A stretch of 64,000 nucleotides of DNA from Hydractinia symbiolongicarpus (lineage: Eukaryota; Cnidaria; Hydrozoa; Anthoathecata; Hydractiniidae): positions 34,065,851-34,129,850 of the forward strand of contig NC_079877.1 of NCBI RefSeq assembly GCF_029227915.1. The letters run 5' to 3'. This document shows, piece by piece, positions 41,101 to 54,200 of the stretch. The position numbers and the translations under genes are program-made. Below the pieces are notes generated by a model. That model did no database searches and was not told the origin of the DNA. It was given only the letters and a program-made list of their open reading frames with translations. The first letter of the stretch is position 1, and each line of letters starts with the position of its first letter.

Positions 41101-44100
41101 CTGATTATGGACTTTGACCTCACAATTGTGATAAATAACACAATTGGAATCCAAGAAATAACATTCTTCTTAATTTGAGATAATTGCTGGAACTCAGCAA
41201 TTACACTTGGCGCCGCAGTAGCACTTTACTTAAAAATGTAGATATATAAGTGATTTTTTACTGTGGGACCAATCCTCGCCGTTAGCGCGTGCTGAAAAAA
41301 TAGAGACAGTTTCATAAAATACATTTCATTGACTTTCTAACGGTATCAGTCCGTGTGAGTTACAACGATTGCGTCACATAATCGTACAAACATCTGTTTA
41401 GCAATATCTTTCTGATTATACAAGGTTGCATCGCTTTTAACAGTGAAACGATTGATTGTGGGACTTAATTGAACTGATTTTGGACTCTGACCTTATAAAT
41501 GTGATAAATGACACAATTGGACTTCAAGAAATAACATTCTTCTTAATTTGAAATGATTGCTGGAACTCAGCGATTACACTGGGCGCTGAGGTAGCGCTTT
41601 ATTTAAAAGTTTAGATATATGAGTCATTTTTTACTGTGGGACCAATCCTCGCCGTTACCGCGTGCTGAAAAAATAGAGACAGTTTCATAAAATACATTTC
41701 ATTGACTTTCTAACGGTATAAGTCTGTTTTTGGTACAACAATTGCGTCACATACTCGTGCCAACAAGTATTAAGCAATATTGGTCTGATATTATTAAGTT
41801 GCATCGCTTTTAACAGTGAGGCAAAAGGCTGTGGGACTTGATTGAACTGATTTTGGATTTTGACCTTTTAAATGGGATAAATAAGACAATTGGACTCCAA
41901 GAAGTAACATTCTTCTTAAATTGACATGATTGCTGGAACTCCGCAATTACACTGGGGGCTGCGGTAGCGCTTTATATAAAAGTTTAGATATATAAGTCAT
42001 TTTTTACTGCGGCACCAATCCTCGCCGTTACCGCGTGCTGAAGAAATAGAGACACTTTCATAAAATACATTTCATTGACTTTCTAACGGTATCAGTCCGT
42101 GTGAGTTACAACAATTGCGTCACATTTTCGTACCAACATGTATTTAGCGATACCTTTCTGATGTTACTCGGTTGCATCGCTTTTAACAGTGAAACGATGG
42201 ACAGTGGGACTTAATTGAACTGATTTTGGACTTTGACCATATAAACGTCATAAATGACACAATTGGTCTCCAAGAAATAACATTTTTCTTAAATTGACAT
42301 GATTGCTGGAACTCAGCGAATACACTGGGCGCTGCGGTAGCGCTTTATTTAAAAGTTTAGATATATAAGTCATTTTTTACTGCGGGACCAATCCTCGCCG
42401 TTACCGCGTGCTGAAAAAATAGAGACAGTTTCATAAAATACATTTCATTGACTTTCTAACGGTACAAGTCTGTTTGTGGTACAACAGTTGCGTCACATAC
42501 TCGTACCAACTTGTATTAAGCAATATTGGTCTGATATTATTAAGTTGCATCCGTTTTAACAGTGAAGCAAAAGGCTGTGGGACTTGATTGAACTGTTTTG
42601 GATTTTGACCTTTTAAATGGGATAAATAACAGAATTGGACTCCAAGAAATAACATTCTTCTTAATTTGATATGATTGCTGGAACTCAGCGATTACACTTT
42701 GCGCTGTGGTAGCGCTTTATTTAAAAAATTAGATAAATAAGTCATTTTTTACTGTGGGAGCAATCCTAGCCCTTAGCTCGGGCTGAAGAAATAGAGAGAA
42801 ATATATACTACATTTCATTGACTTTCTAACGATATCAATCCGTTTGAGTGACAATGGTTGCGTCACTTATTCGTACCAAGATGTATTTAGCAATATTTTT
42901 CAGATATTACTAGGTTGCATAGCTTTTAACAGTGAAACGATTAACTGTGGAACTTAATTAAACTGATTTTGGACTTTGACTTTATAAATGTGATAAATGA
43001 CAAAATTGGACTCTAAGAGATAACATTCTTCTTAATTTGATATGATTGCTGGAACTCAGCGAATACACTGGGCGCTGTGGGAGCGCTTTATTTAAAAATT
43101 TAGATAAATAAGTCATTTTTTACTGTGGGAGCAATCCTAGCCCTTAGCTCGGGCTGAAGAAATAGAGACAAATAAATACTACATTTCATTGACTTTTTAA
43201 CGGTATCAATCCGTTTGAGTTACAACAGTTGCGTCACATATTCGTACCAAAATGTATTTACAGATACGTTTCTGATATTATAAGGTTGAATCGTTTTTAA
43301 CAGTGAAACGGTAAACTGTGGGATTTAATTAAACTGATTTTGAACTTTGACCTATAAATGTGATAAATGACAAAATTGGACTCGAAGAAATAACATTCTT
43401 TTAAAATTAACATGATTGCTGGAAGTCAGCGATTACACTGGGCACTCTGGGAGCGCTTTACATAAAGTTTAGATAAATAACTCATTTTTTACTGCGGGAA
43501 CAATCCTAGCCGTTAGCGCGTGCTGAAAAAATAGAGACAGTTTCATAAAATACATTTCATTGACTTTCTAACGGCATCAGTCTGTTTGAGTTACAGCGGT
43601 TGCGTCACATATTCGTACAAACACCTATTTAGCAATATCTTTCTGATTACACTAGGTTGCATCGCTTTCAACAGTGAAACAATTGACTGCGGGACTAAAT
43701 TGAATTGATTTTGGCCTTTTACCTTATGAATGTGATAAATAACACACTTGGTCTGCGAGAAATAACATTCTTCTTAATTTGACATTATTGCTGGAACTCA
43801 ACAACTACACTGGGCAATGTGGTAGCGCTTTGTTTAAAAGCTTAGATGAATAAGTCAGTTTTTACTGTGGGGCCAATCCTAGCCGTTAGCGCACGCTGAG
43901 TAAATAGAGAGAGTTTCATAAAATACATTCCATTGACTTTCTAACGGTATCAGTCCGTTTCAGCTACAACGGTTGCGTCACATATTCGTACGAACAAGGC
44001 TTTAGCGATATTTTTCTGATATTACTAGCTTGCATCGTTTGTAACAGTGAAACGATTGACTGCGGAACTTAATTGAACTGACTTTGGATTTTCAAGTTAT

Positions 44101-45621
44101 GAATGTGATAAATAAAACAATTGGACTCCAAGAAGTAAGATTCTTCTTAATTTGACATGATTGCTTGAACTCAGTGATTACACTGGGCACTCTGAGAGCG
44201 CTTTACATAAAAAGTTAGATAAATAAATCATTTTCTGATGTGGGACCAATCCTATCAGTTAGGGTGCGCTGAAGAAATAGAGACAGTTTCATAAAACACA
44301 TTTCACTGACTTTCTAACGGCATCAGTCAGTTTAAGTTACCATGGTTGCGTCACATATTCGTACAAACATCTATTTAGCAATATCTTTCTGATTATACTA
44401 GGTTGCATCGCTTTCAACAGTGAAACGATTGACCGTGGGACTAAATTGAACTGATTTTAGACTTTCACCTTATGAATGTGATAAATAACACAATTGGTCT
44501 CTGAGAAAAAACATTCTTCTTAATTTGACATGATTGCCGGAAGTCAGCGATTACACTGGGAACTCTGGGAGCGCTTTACGTAAAAACTTAGATAAATAAG
44601 TCATTTTTTATTGTGTGACCAATCCTAGCCGTTAGCGCACGCTGAGTAAATAGAGACAGTTTCATAAAATACATTTTATTGACCTTCTAACTGGATCAGT
44701 CCGTCTGAGTTACAACGGTTGCGTCACATATTCGTACCAACATGTTATTAGGAATATTGTTCTGATACTACTAGGTTGCATCGCTTTTAACAGTGAAACG
44801 ATTGACTGTGGGACGTACTTGAACTGACTTTGGACTTTCACCATATAGATGCGATAAATAAAACAATTGGACTCCAAGAAATAACATTCTTCACAATTTG
44901 ACATGATTGCTTGAAGTCGGCGATTACACTGGGCGCTGTGGTAGCGCTTTTATTACAAGCTTAGATAAATAAGTCAGTTTATACTGTGGGACCAATCCTA
45001 GCCGTTAGCGCGCTGAAAAAATAAAGAGAGGTTCATAAAATAAATTTAATTGACTTTCTCACGGCATCAGTCTATTTGAGTTACAATGGCTGCGTCACAT
45101 GTTCGTACCAACATGTATTTAGCGATATTTCCTGATATTACTAGGTTGCGTCGCTTTTAACAGTGAAACGGTGGACTGTGGGACTTAATTCAACTGACAT
45201 TGGACTTTGACCTTATAAATGTGATAAATGACACAATTGGACTTCAAGAAATAACATTCTTCTTAATTTGACATGATTGCTTGAACTCAGTGATTACACT
45301 GGGCACTCTGAGAGCGCTTTACATAAAAATTTAGATAATTAAATCATTTTTTAGTGTTGGACCAATCCTAGCCGTTAGTGCGCGCTGAAGAAATAGAGAC
45401 AGTTTCATAAAACATATTTCATTGACTTTCTAAAGGCATCAGTCAGTTTGAGTTACCACGGTTGCGTCACATATTCGTACAAACATCTTTTTAGCAATAT
45501 CTTTCTGATTATACTAGGTTGCATCGCTTTCAACAGTGAAACGATTGACTGTGGGACTAAATTGATTTGATTTTGGACTTTCACCTTATTAATGTGATAA
45601 ATAAAACAACTGGACTCCAAG

Positions 45622-45665
45622 AAATAACATTCTTGATTGAAACAAATAACATTCTTTATAATTTG
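45622..45665 (+). repeat. 22-bp tandem duplication inside a monomer
   Basis: AAATAACATTCTT occurs at 45,622 and again at 45,644, separated by GATTGAAAC, where other monomers have it once. It lengthens this monomer by 22 bp and is a rare marker repeated in the other two Y units. No function is suggested. Confidence 0.8.
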
Positions 45666-45899
45666 ACATAATTGCTTAAAATCAGCGATTACACTGGGCG
45701 CTGTGGTAGTGCTTGATTTAAAAACTTAGATAAATAAGTCAGTTTTTACTGTGGAACCAATCCTAGCCGTTAGCGCACGCCGAGTAAATAGAAAGAGTTT
45801 CATAAAATACATGTCATTGACTTTCTAACGGTATAAGTCCGTTTGAATTACAACGGTTGCGTCACATAATCGTACAAACATGTATTTAGCAATGTTTTT

Positions 45900-45960
45900 T
45901 TGATATTACTAGGTTGCATCGCTTTTAACAGTGAAATTATTTAAAAAGTTAGATAAATAA
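45900..45960 (+). repeat. Internally deleted monomer
   Basis: CGCTTTTAACAGTGAAA runs directly into TTATTTAAAAAGTTAGATAA, skipping roughly 160 bp that normally holds the TTGGACTTTGACC segment, the GAACTCAGCGATTACAC segment and the GCGCT hairpin. It is repeated at about 48,040 and 56,108. The deletion joins two places that both contain AAA/TTA-rich sequence, so short homology may have mediated it. Confidence 0.8.
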
Positions 45961-46191
45961 GTCATTTTTACTGTGGGACCAATCCTAGCCGTTAGCGCGC
46001 GCTGAGTGAATAGAGAGAGTTTCATGAAATACATTTCATTGACTTTCTAACGGTATCAGTCCGTTTGAGTTACAACAGATGCGTCAGATATTCTTACGAA
46101 AAAGTATTTAGCGATATTATTCTGATATTTCTAGGTTGCATCGCTTTTAAGAGTGAAACGATTAATTGTGGGACTTAATTGAGCTGATTTT

Positions 46192-48297
46192 GGATTTTCA
46201 AGTTATGAATGTGATAAATAAAACAATTGGACTCCAAGAAGTAAGATTCTTCTTAATTTGACATGATTGCTTGAACTCAGTGATTACACTGGGCACTCTG
46301 AGAGCGCTTTACATAAAAAGTTAGATAAATAAATCATTTTCTGATGTGGGACCAATCCTATCAGTTAGGGTGCGCTGAAGAAATAGAGACAGTTTCATAA
46401 AACACATTTCACTGACTTTCTAACGGCATCAGTCAGTTTAAGTTACCATGGTTGCGTCACATATTCGTACAAACATCTATTTAGCAATATCTTTCTGATT
46501 ATACTAGGTTGCATCGCTTTCAACAGTGAAACGATTGACCGTGGGACTAAATTGAACTGATTTTAGACTTTCACCTTATGAATGTGATAAATAACACAAT
46601 TGGTCTCTGAGAAAAAACATTCTTCTTAATTTGACATGATTGCCGGAAGTCAGCGATTACACTGGGAACTCTGGGAGCGCTTTACGTAAAAACTTAGATA
46701 AATAAGTCATTTTTTATTGTGTGACCAATCCTAGCCGTTAGCGCACGCTGAGTAAATAGAGACAGTTTCATAAAATACATTTTATTGACCTTCTAACTGG
46801 ATCAGTCCGTCTGAGTTACAACGGTTGCGTCACATATTCGTACCAACATGTTATTAGGAATATTGTTCTGATACTACTAGGTTGCATCGCTTTTAACAGT
46901 GAAACGATTGACTGTGGGACGTACTTGAACTGACTTTGGACTTTCACCATATAGATGCGATAAATAAAACAATTGGACTCCAAGAAATAACATTCTTCAC
47001 AATTTGACATGATTGCTTGAAGTCGGCGATTACACTGGGCGCTGTGGTAGCGCTTTTATTACAAGCTTAGATAAATAAGTCAGTTTATACTGTGGGACCA
47101 ATCCTAGCCGTTAGCGCGCTGAAAAAATAAAGAGAGGTTCATAAAATAAATTTAATTGACTTTCTCACGGCATCAGTCTATTTGAGTTACAATGGCTGCG
47201 TCACATGTTCGTACCAACATGTATTTAGCGATATTTCCTGATATTACTAGGTTGCGTCGCTTTTAACAGTGAAACGGTGGACTGTGGGACTTAATTCAAC
47301 TGACATTGGACTTTGACCTTATAAATGTGATAAATGACACAATTGGACTTCAAGAAATAACATTCTTCTTAATTTGACATGATTGCTTGAACTCAGTGAT
47401 TACACTGGGCACTCTGAGAGCGCTTTACATAAAAATTTAGATAATTAAATCATTTTTTAGTGTTGGACCAATCCTAGCCGTTAGTGCGCGCTGAAGAAAT
47501 AGAGACAGTTTCATAAAACATATTTCATTGACTTTCTAAAGGCATCAGTCAGTTTGAGTTACCACGGTTGCGTCACATATTCGTACAAACATCTTTTTAG
47601 CAATATCTTTCTGATTATACTAGGTTGCATCGCTTTCAACAGTGAAACGATTGACTGTGGGACTAAATTGATTTGATTTTGGACTTTCACCTTATTAATG
47701 TGATAAATAAAACAACTGGACTCCAAGAAATAACATTCTTGATTGAAACAAATAACATTCTTTATAATTTGACATAATTGCTTAAAATCAGCGATTACAC
47801 TGGGCGCTGTGGTAGTGCTTGATTTAAAAACTTAGATAAATAAGTCAGTTTTTACTGTGGAACCAATCCTAGCCGTTAGCGCACGCCGAGTAAATAGAAA
47901 GAGTTTCATAAAATACATGTCATTGACTTTCTAACGGTATAAGTCCGTTTGAATTACAACGGTTGCGTCACATAATCGTACAAACATGTATTTAGCAATG
48001 TTTTTTTGATATTACTAGGTTGCATCGCTTTTAACAGTGAAATTATTTAAAAAGTTAGATAAATAAGTCATTTTTACTGTGGGACCAATCCTAGCCGTTA
48101 GCGCGCGCTGAGTGAATAGAGAGAGTTTCATGAAATACATTTCATTGACTTTCTAACGGTATCAGTCCGTTTGAGTTACAACAGATGCGTCAGATATTCT
48201 TACGAAAAAGTATTTAGCGATATTATTCTGATATTTCTAGGTTGCATCGCTTTTAAGAGTGAAACGATTAATTGTGGGACTTAATTGAGCTGATTTT
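46192..48297 (+). repeat. Y unit copy 2 (2,106 bp)
   Basis: Direct tandem repeat of the preceding unit at offset 2,106 bp, with the same 22-bp internal duplication (47,728 and 47,750) and the same deletion monomer near 48,040. It ends in GAGCTGATTTTGGA and is followed by CTTTGAACTT, the start of the second X. The only other Y in the window is at 54,259. Confidence 0.88.
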
Positions 48298-48299
48298 GG

Positions 48300-51200
48300 A
48301 CTTTGAACTTATAAATGTGATAGATAACACAATTGGCTTCCAAAAAATAACATTTTTTTTGATTTGACATGATTGCTGGAACTCAGCAATTACACTGGGC
48401 GCTGTGGTAGCGCTTTATTTAAAAATTTAGATAAATATGTCATTTTTCACTGTGAGGCCAATCTTAGCCGGTATCGCGTGCTGAAAAAATAGAGACAGTT
48501 TCATAAAATACATTTCATTGACCCTCTAACTGTATAAGTCCGTGTGAGGTACAACGGTTACGTTACATATTCGTACCAACATGTATTTAGCAATGTTTTT
48601 CTGATATTTCTAGGTTGCATCGTTTTTAACAGTGAAACGGAGGACTGTGGGACTTAATTCAACTGATATTGGACTTTGACCTTATAAATGTGATAAATGA
48701 CACAATTGGACTCCAAGAAATAACATTCTTCTTAATTTGACATGACTGCTGGTACTCAGCGATTACACTGGGCGCTGTGGGAGCGCTTTATATAAAAATT
48801 GAGATTAATAAGTCATTTTATACTGTGGGATCAAGCCTAGCTGTTAGCGTGCGCTGAATAAATAGAGACGGCTTCAAACCCTACATTTCAATGACTTTCT
48901 AACGGTATCAATCCGTTTGAGTTACAACGGTTGCGTTACATAATCGTACCAACATGTACTCAGCGGCATTTTGCTGATATTACTCGGTTGCATCGGTTTT
49001 AACAGTAAAACGATTGATTGTGAGACTTATTTGAACTGATTATGGACTTTGACCTCACAATTGTGATAAATAACACAATTGGAATCCAAGAAATAACATT
49101 CTTCTTAATTTGAGATGATTGCTGGAACTCAGCAATTACACTGGGCGCCGCAGTTGCACTTTACTTAAAAATTTAGATATATAAGTCATTTTTTACTGTG
49201 GGACCAATCCTCGCCGTTAGCGCGTGCTGAAAAATTGAGACAGTTTCATAAAATACATTTCATTGACTTTCTAACGGTAAAAGTCCGTTTGTGTTACAAC
49301 GGCTGCGTCACATATTCGTACCATGATGCATTTAGCGATGTTGCTCTGATGTTACCATGTTGCATCACTTTTAACAGTGAAACGATTGATTGTGGGACTT
49401 AATTGAACTGATTTTGGACTTTGACCTTATAAATGTGATAGATAACACAATTGGACTCTAAGAACAAACATTCTTCTTAATTTGATATGATTCCTGGAAC
49501 TCAGCGATTACCCTTGGCGCTGTGGGAGCGCTTTATTTAAAGACTTAGATAAATAAGTCAGTTTTTACTGTGGGACCAATCCTAGCCGTTAGCGCGCACT
49601 GAGTAAATAGAGAGAGTTTCATAAAATGCATTTCATTTACAATCTAACGGCATCAGTCCCTTTGAGTTACAGCGGTTGCGTCACATAATCGTACCAACGT
49701 GTATTTAGCGACGTTGTTCTGATATTACTCGGTTGCATCGCTTTTAACAGTGAAACGATGGACTGTGACACTTAATTGAACTGACTTTAGACTTTGACCT
49801 TATAAATGTGATAAATAACACAATTGGATTCCAAGAATTAATATTCTTCTTGATTTGACATGATTGCTGGAACTCAGCGATTACGCTGGGCGCTGTGGTA
49901 ACGCTTTATTTTAAAACTTAGATAAGTAAGTCTTTTTTTACTGTGGGACCAATCCTAGCCGTTAGCGCGCGCTGAGTAAATAGAGAGAGTTTCATGAAAT
50001 ACATTTCATTGACTTTCTAACGGTATCAGTCCGTGTGAGTTACAACGATTGCGTCACATATTCGTACCAACCTGTTTTTAGCGATACTTTTCTGATGTTA
50101 CTAGGTTGCATCGCTTTTAACAGTGAAACGATGGACAGTGGGACTTAATTGAACTGATTATGGACTTTGACCTCACAATTGTGATAAATAACACAATTGG
50201 AATCCAAGAAATAACATTCTTCTTAATTTGAGATGATTGTTGGAACTCAGCAATTACACTGGGCGCCGCAGTAGCACTTTACTTAAAAATTTAGATATAT
50301 AAGTCATTTTTTACTGTGGGACCAATCCTCGCCGTTAGCGCGTGCTAAAAAAATAAACACAGTTTCATAAAATACATTTCATTGACTTTCTAACGGTAAA
50401 AGTCCGTTTGTGTTACAACGGCTGCGTCACATATTCGTACCAACATGTATTTAGCGATGTTGCTCTGATGTTACCATGTTGCATCGCTTTTAACAGTGAA
50501 ACGATTGATTGTGGGACTTAATCGAACTGATTTTGGACTTTGAACTTATAAATGTGATAGATAACACAATTGGCTTCCAAAAAATAACATTCTTTTTGAT
50601 TTGACATGATTGCTGGAACTCAGCAATTACACTGGGCGCTGTGGTAGCGCTTTATTTAAAAATTTAGATAAATATGTCATTTTTCACTGTGAGGCCAATC
50701 TTAGCCGGTATCGCGTGCTGAAAAAATAGAGACAGTTTCATAAAATACATTTCATTGACCCTCTAACTGTATCAGTCCGTTTGAGTTACAACGGTTGCGT
50801 CACATATTCGTTCAAACATGTAGTTAGCAATATTTTTCTAATATTACTAGGTTGCATCGCTTTTAAGAGTGAAACGATTGACTGTGGGACTTACTTGAAC
50901 TGATTTTGCACTTTGACCTTATAAATGTGATACATAACACAATTGGACTTCAAGAAATAACATTCTTGTTAATTTGACATGATTGCTGGAACTCAGCGAT
51001 TGCACTGGGCGCTGTGGTAGCGCTTTATTTAAAAACTTATATAAATAAGTCATTTTTTACTATGGGACCAAACCTAAGCGTTAGCACGTGCTGAAAGAAG
51101 TAAAGGCAGTTTCATATAATAAATTTCATTGGCTTTCTCACGGTATCAGTCCGTTCGAGTTACAACGGTTGCGTCACATAATCGTACCAACATGTACTTA

Positions 51201-54200
51201 GCGGCATTTTGCTGATATTACTCGGTTGCATCGCTTTTAACAGTAAAACGATTGACTGTGAGACTTATTTGAACTGATTATGGACTTTGACCTCACAATT
51301 GTGATAAATAACACAATTGGAATCCAAGAAATAACATTCTTCTTAATTTGAGATAATTGCTGGAACTCAGCAATTACACTTGGCGCCGCAGTAGCACTTT
51401 ACTTAAAAATGTAGATATATAAGTGATTTTTTACTGTGGGACCAATCCTCGCCGTTAGCGCGTGCTGAAAAAATAGAGACAGTTTCATAAAATACATTTC
51501 ATTGACTTTCTAACGGTATCAGTCCGTGTGAGTTACAACGATTGCGTCACATAATCGTACAAACATCTGTTTAGCAATATCTTTCTGATTATACAAGGTT
51601 GCATCGCTTTTAACAGTGAAACGATTGATTGTGGGACTTAATTGAACTGATTTTGGACTCTGACCTTATAAATGTGATAAATGACACAATTGGACTTCAA
51701 GAAATAACATTCTTCTTAATTTGAAATGATTGCTGGAACTCAGCGATTACACTGGGCGCTGAGGTAGCGCTTTATTTAAAAGTTTAGATATATGAGTCAT
51801 TTTTTACTGTGGGACCAATCCTCGCCGTTACCGCGTGCTGAAAAAATAGAGACAGTTTCATAAAATACATTTCATTGACTTTCTAACGGTATAAGTCTGT
51901 TTTTGGTACAACAATTGCGTCACATACTCGTGCCAACAAGTATTAAGCAATATTGGTCTGATATTATTAAGTTGCATCGCTTTTAACAGTGAGGCAAAAG
52001 GCTGTGGGACTTGATTGAACTGATTTTGGATTTTGACCTTTTAAATGGGATAAATAAGACAATTGGACTCCAAGAAGTAACATTCTTCTTAAATTGACAT
52101 GATTGCTGGAACTCCGCAATTACACTGGGGGCTGCGGTAGCGCTTTATATAAAAGTTTAGATATATAAGTCATTTTTTACTGCGGCACCAATCCTCGCCG
52201 TTACCGCGTGCTGAAGAAATAGAGACACTTTCATAAAATACATTTCATTGACTTTCTAACGGTATCAGTCCGTGTGAGTTACAACAATTGCGTCACATTT
52301 TCGTACCAACATGTATTTAGCGATACCTTTCTGATGTTACTCGGTTGCATCGCTTTTAACAGTGAAACGATGGACAGTGGGACTTAATTGAACTGATTTT
52401 GGACTTTGACCATATAAACGTCATAAATGACACAATTGGTCTCCAAGAAATAACATTTTTCTTAAATTGACATGATTGCTGGAACTCAGCGAATACACTG
52501 GGCGCTGCGGTAGCGCTTTATTTAAAAGTTTAGATATATAAGTCATTTTTTACTGCGGGACCAATCCTCGCCGTTACCGCGTGCTGAAAAAATAGAGACA
52601 GTTTCATAAAATACATTTCATTGACTTTCTAACGGTACAAGTCTGTTTGTGGTACAACAGTTGCGTCACATACTCGTACCAACTTGTATTAAGCAATATT
52701 GGTCTGATATTATTAAGTTGCATCCGTTTTAACAGTGAAGCAAAAGGCTGTGGGACTTGATTGAACTGTTTTGGATTTTGACCTTTTAAATGGGATAAAT
52801 AACAGAATTGGACTCCAAGAAATAACATTCTTCTTAATTTGATATGATTGCTGGAACTCAGCGATTACACTTTGCGCTGTGGTAGCGCTTTATTTAAAAA
52901 ATTAGATAAATAAGTCATTTTTTACTGTGGGAGCAATCCTAGCCCTTAGCTCGGGCTGAAGAAATAGAGAGAAATATATACTACATTTCATTGACTTTCT
53001 AACGATATCAATCCGTTTGAGTGACAATGGTTGCGTCACTTATTCGTACCAAGATGTATTTAGCAATATTTTTCAGATATTACTAGGTTGCATAGCTTTT
53101 AACAGTGAAACGATTAACTGTGGAACTTAATTAAACTGATTTTGGACTTTGACTTTATAAATGTGATAAATGACAAAATTGGACTCTAAGAGATAACATT
53201 CTTCTTAATTTGATATGATTGCTGGAACTCAGCGAATACACTGGGCGCTGTGGGAGCGCTTTATTTAAAAATTTAGATAAATAAGTCATTTTTTACTGTG
53301 GGAGCAATCCTAGCCCTTAGCTCGGGCTGAAGAAATAGAGACAAATAAATACTACATTTCATTGACTTTTTAACGGTATCAATCCGTTTGAGTTACAACA
53401 GTTGCGTCACATATTCGTACCAAAATGTATTTACAGATACGTTTCTGATATTATAAGGTTGAATCGTTTTTAACAGTGAAACGGTAAACTGTGGGATTTA
53501 ATTAAACTGATTTTGAACTTTGACCTATAAATGTGATAAATGACAAAATTGGACTCGAAGAAATAACATTCTTTTAAAATTAACATGATTGCTGGAAGTC
53601 AGCGATTACACTGGGCACTCTGGGAGCGCTTTACATAAAGTTTAGATAAATAACTCATTTTTTACTGCGGGAACAATCCTAGCCGTTAGCGCGTGCTGAA
53701 AAAATAGAGACAGTTTCATAAAATACATTTCATTGACTTTCTAACGGCATCAGTCTGTTTGAGTTACAGCGGTTGCGTCACATATTCGTACAAACACCTA
53801 TTTAGCAATATCTTTCTGATTACACTAGGTTGCATCGCTTTCAACAGTGAAACAATTGACTGCGGGACTAAATTGAATTGATTTTGGCCTTTTACCTTAT
53901 GAATGTGATAAATAACACACTTGGTCTGCGAGAAATAACATTCTTCTTAATTTGACATTATTGCTGGAACTCAACAACTACACTGGGCAATGTGGTAGCG
54001 CTTTGTTTAAAAGCTTAGATGAATAAGTCAGTTTTTACTGTGGGGCCAATCCTAGCCGTTAGCGCACGCTGAGTAAATAGAGAGAGTTTCATAAAATACA
54101 TTCCATTGACTTTCTAACGGTATCAGTCCGTTTCAGCTACAACGGTTGCGTCACATATTCGTACGAACAAGGCTTTAGCGATATTTTTCTGATATTACTA

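Larger units (their letters stand above)
44086..46191 (+). repeat. Y unit copy 1 (2,106 bp)
   Basis: Begins at GGATTTTCAAGTTATGAATG (44,086) and ends before the same motif at 46,192. It spans nearly six monomers, among them a diverged TTACCATGGTTGCGTCAC copy, a GTCCGTCTGAGTTACAACGG copy, a monomer with a 22-bp tandem duplication (AAATAACATTCTT at 45,622 and 45,644) and a monomer with a large internal deletion at about 45,930-45,945. These rare rearrangements are exactly shared by all three Y units and prove common descent of the segments. Confidence 0.88.
38120..48299 (+). repeat. Segmental duplication copy A (X-Y-Y)
   Basis: A tract of about 10.17 kb containing X (38,120-44,085) followed by two tandem copies of Y (44,086-46,191 and 46,192-48,297). 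All of X and the first Y reappear 10,173 bp downstream: CTTTGAACTT lies at 38,128 and 48,301. The length is not a multiple of 372 because each Y contains an internally deleted monomer and a 22-bp duplication. X begins with the last tetramer-HOR copy and then runs into diverged subfamilies, including one with TACTCGTGCCAACAAGTATT and GAGGCAAAAGGCTGTGG. Short minus-strand open frames here are duplicates of chance frames. Confidence 0.88.

Noticed and set aside
42431-42655. 74-codon minus-strand open frame, repeated at 52,604-52,828
   Set aside because: It lies wholly in satellite, is present twice only because the segment is duplicated, and is not kept open in other monomers.
44710-44904. 64-codon minus-strand open frame in three identical copies (also 46,816 and 54,883)
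   Set aside because: Identity comes from the Y-unit duplication. The equivalent frame is broken in other monomers and shows no protein-like features.
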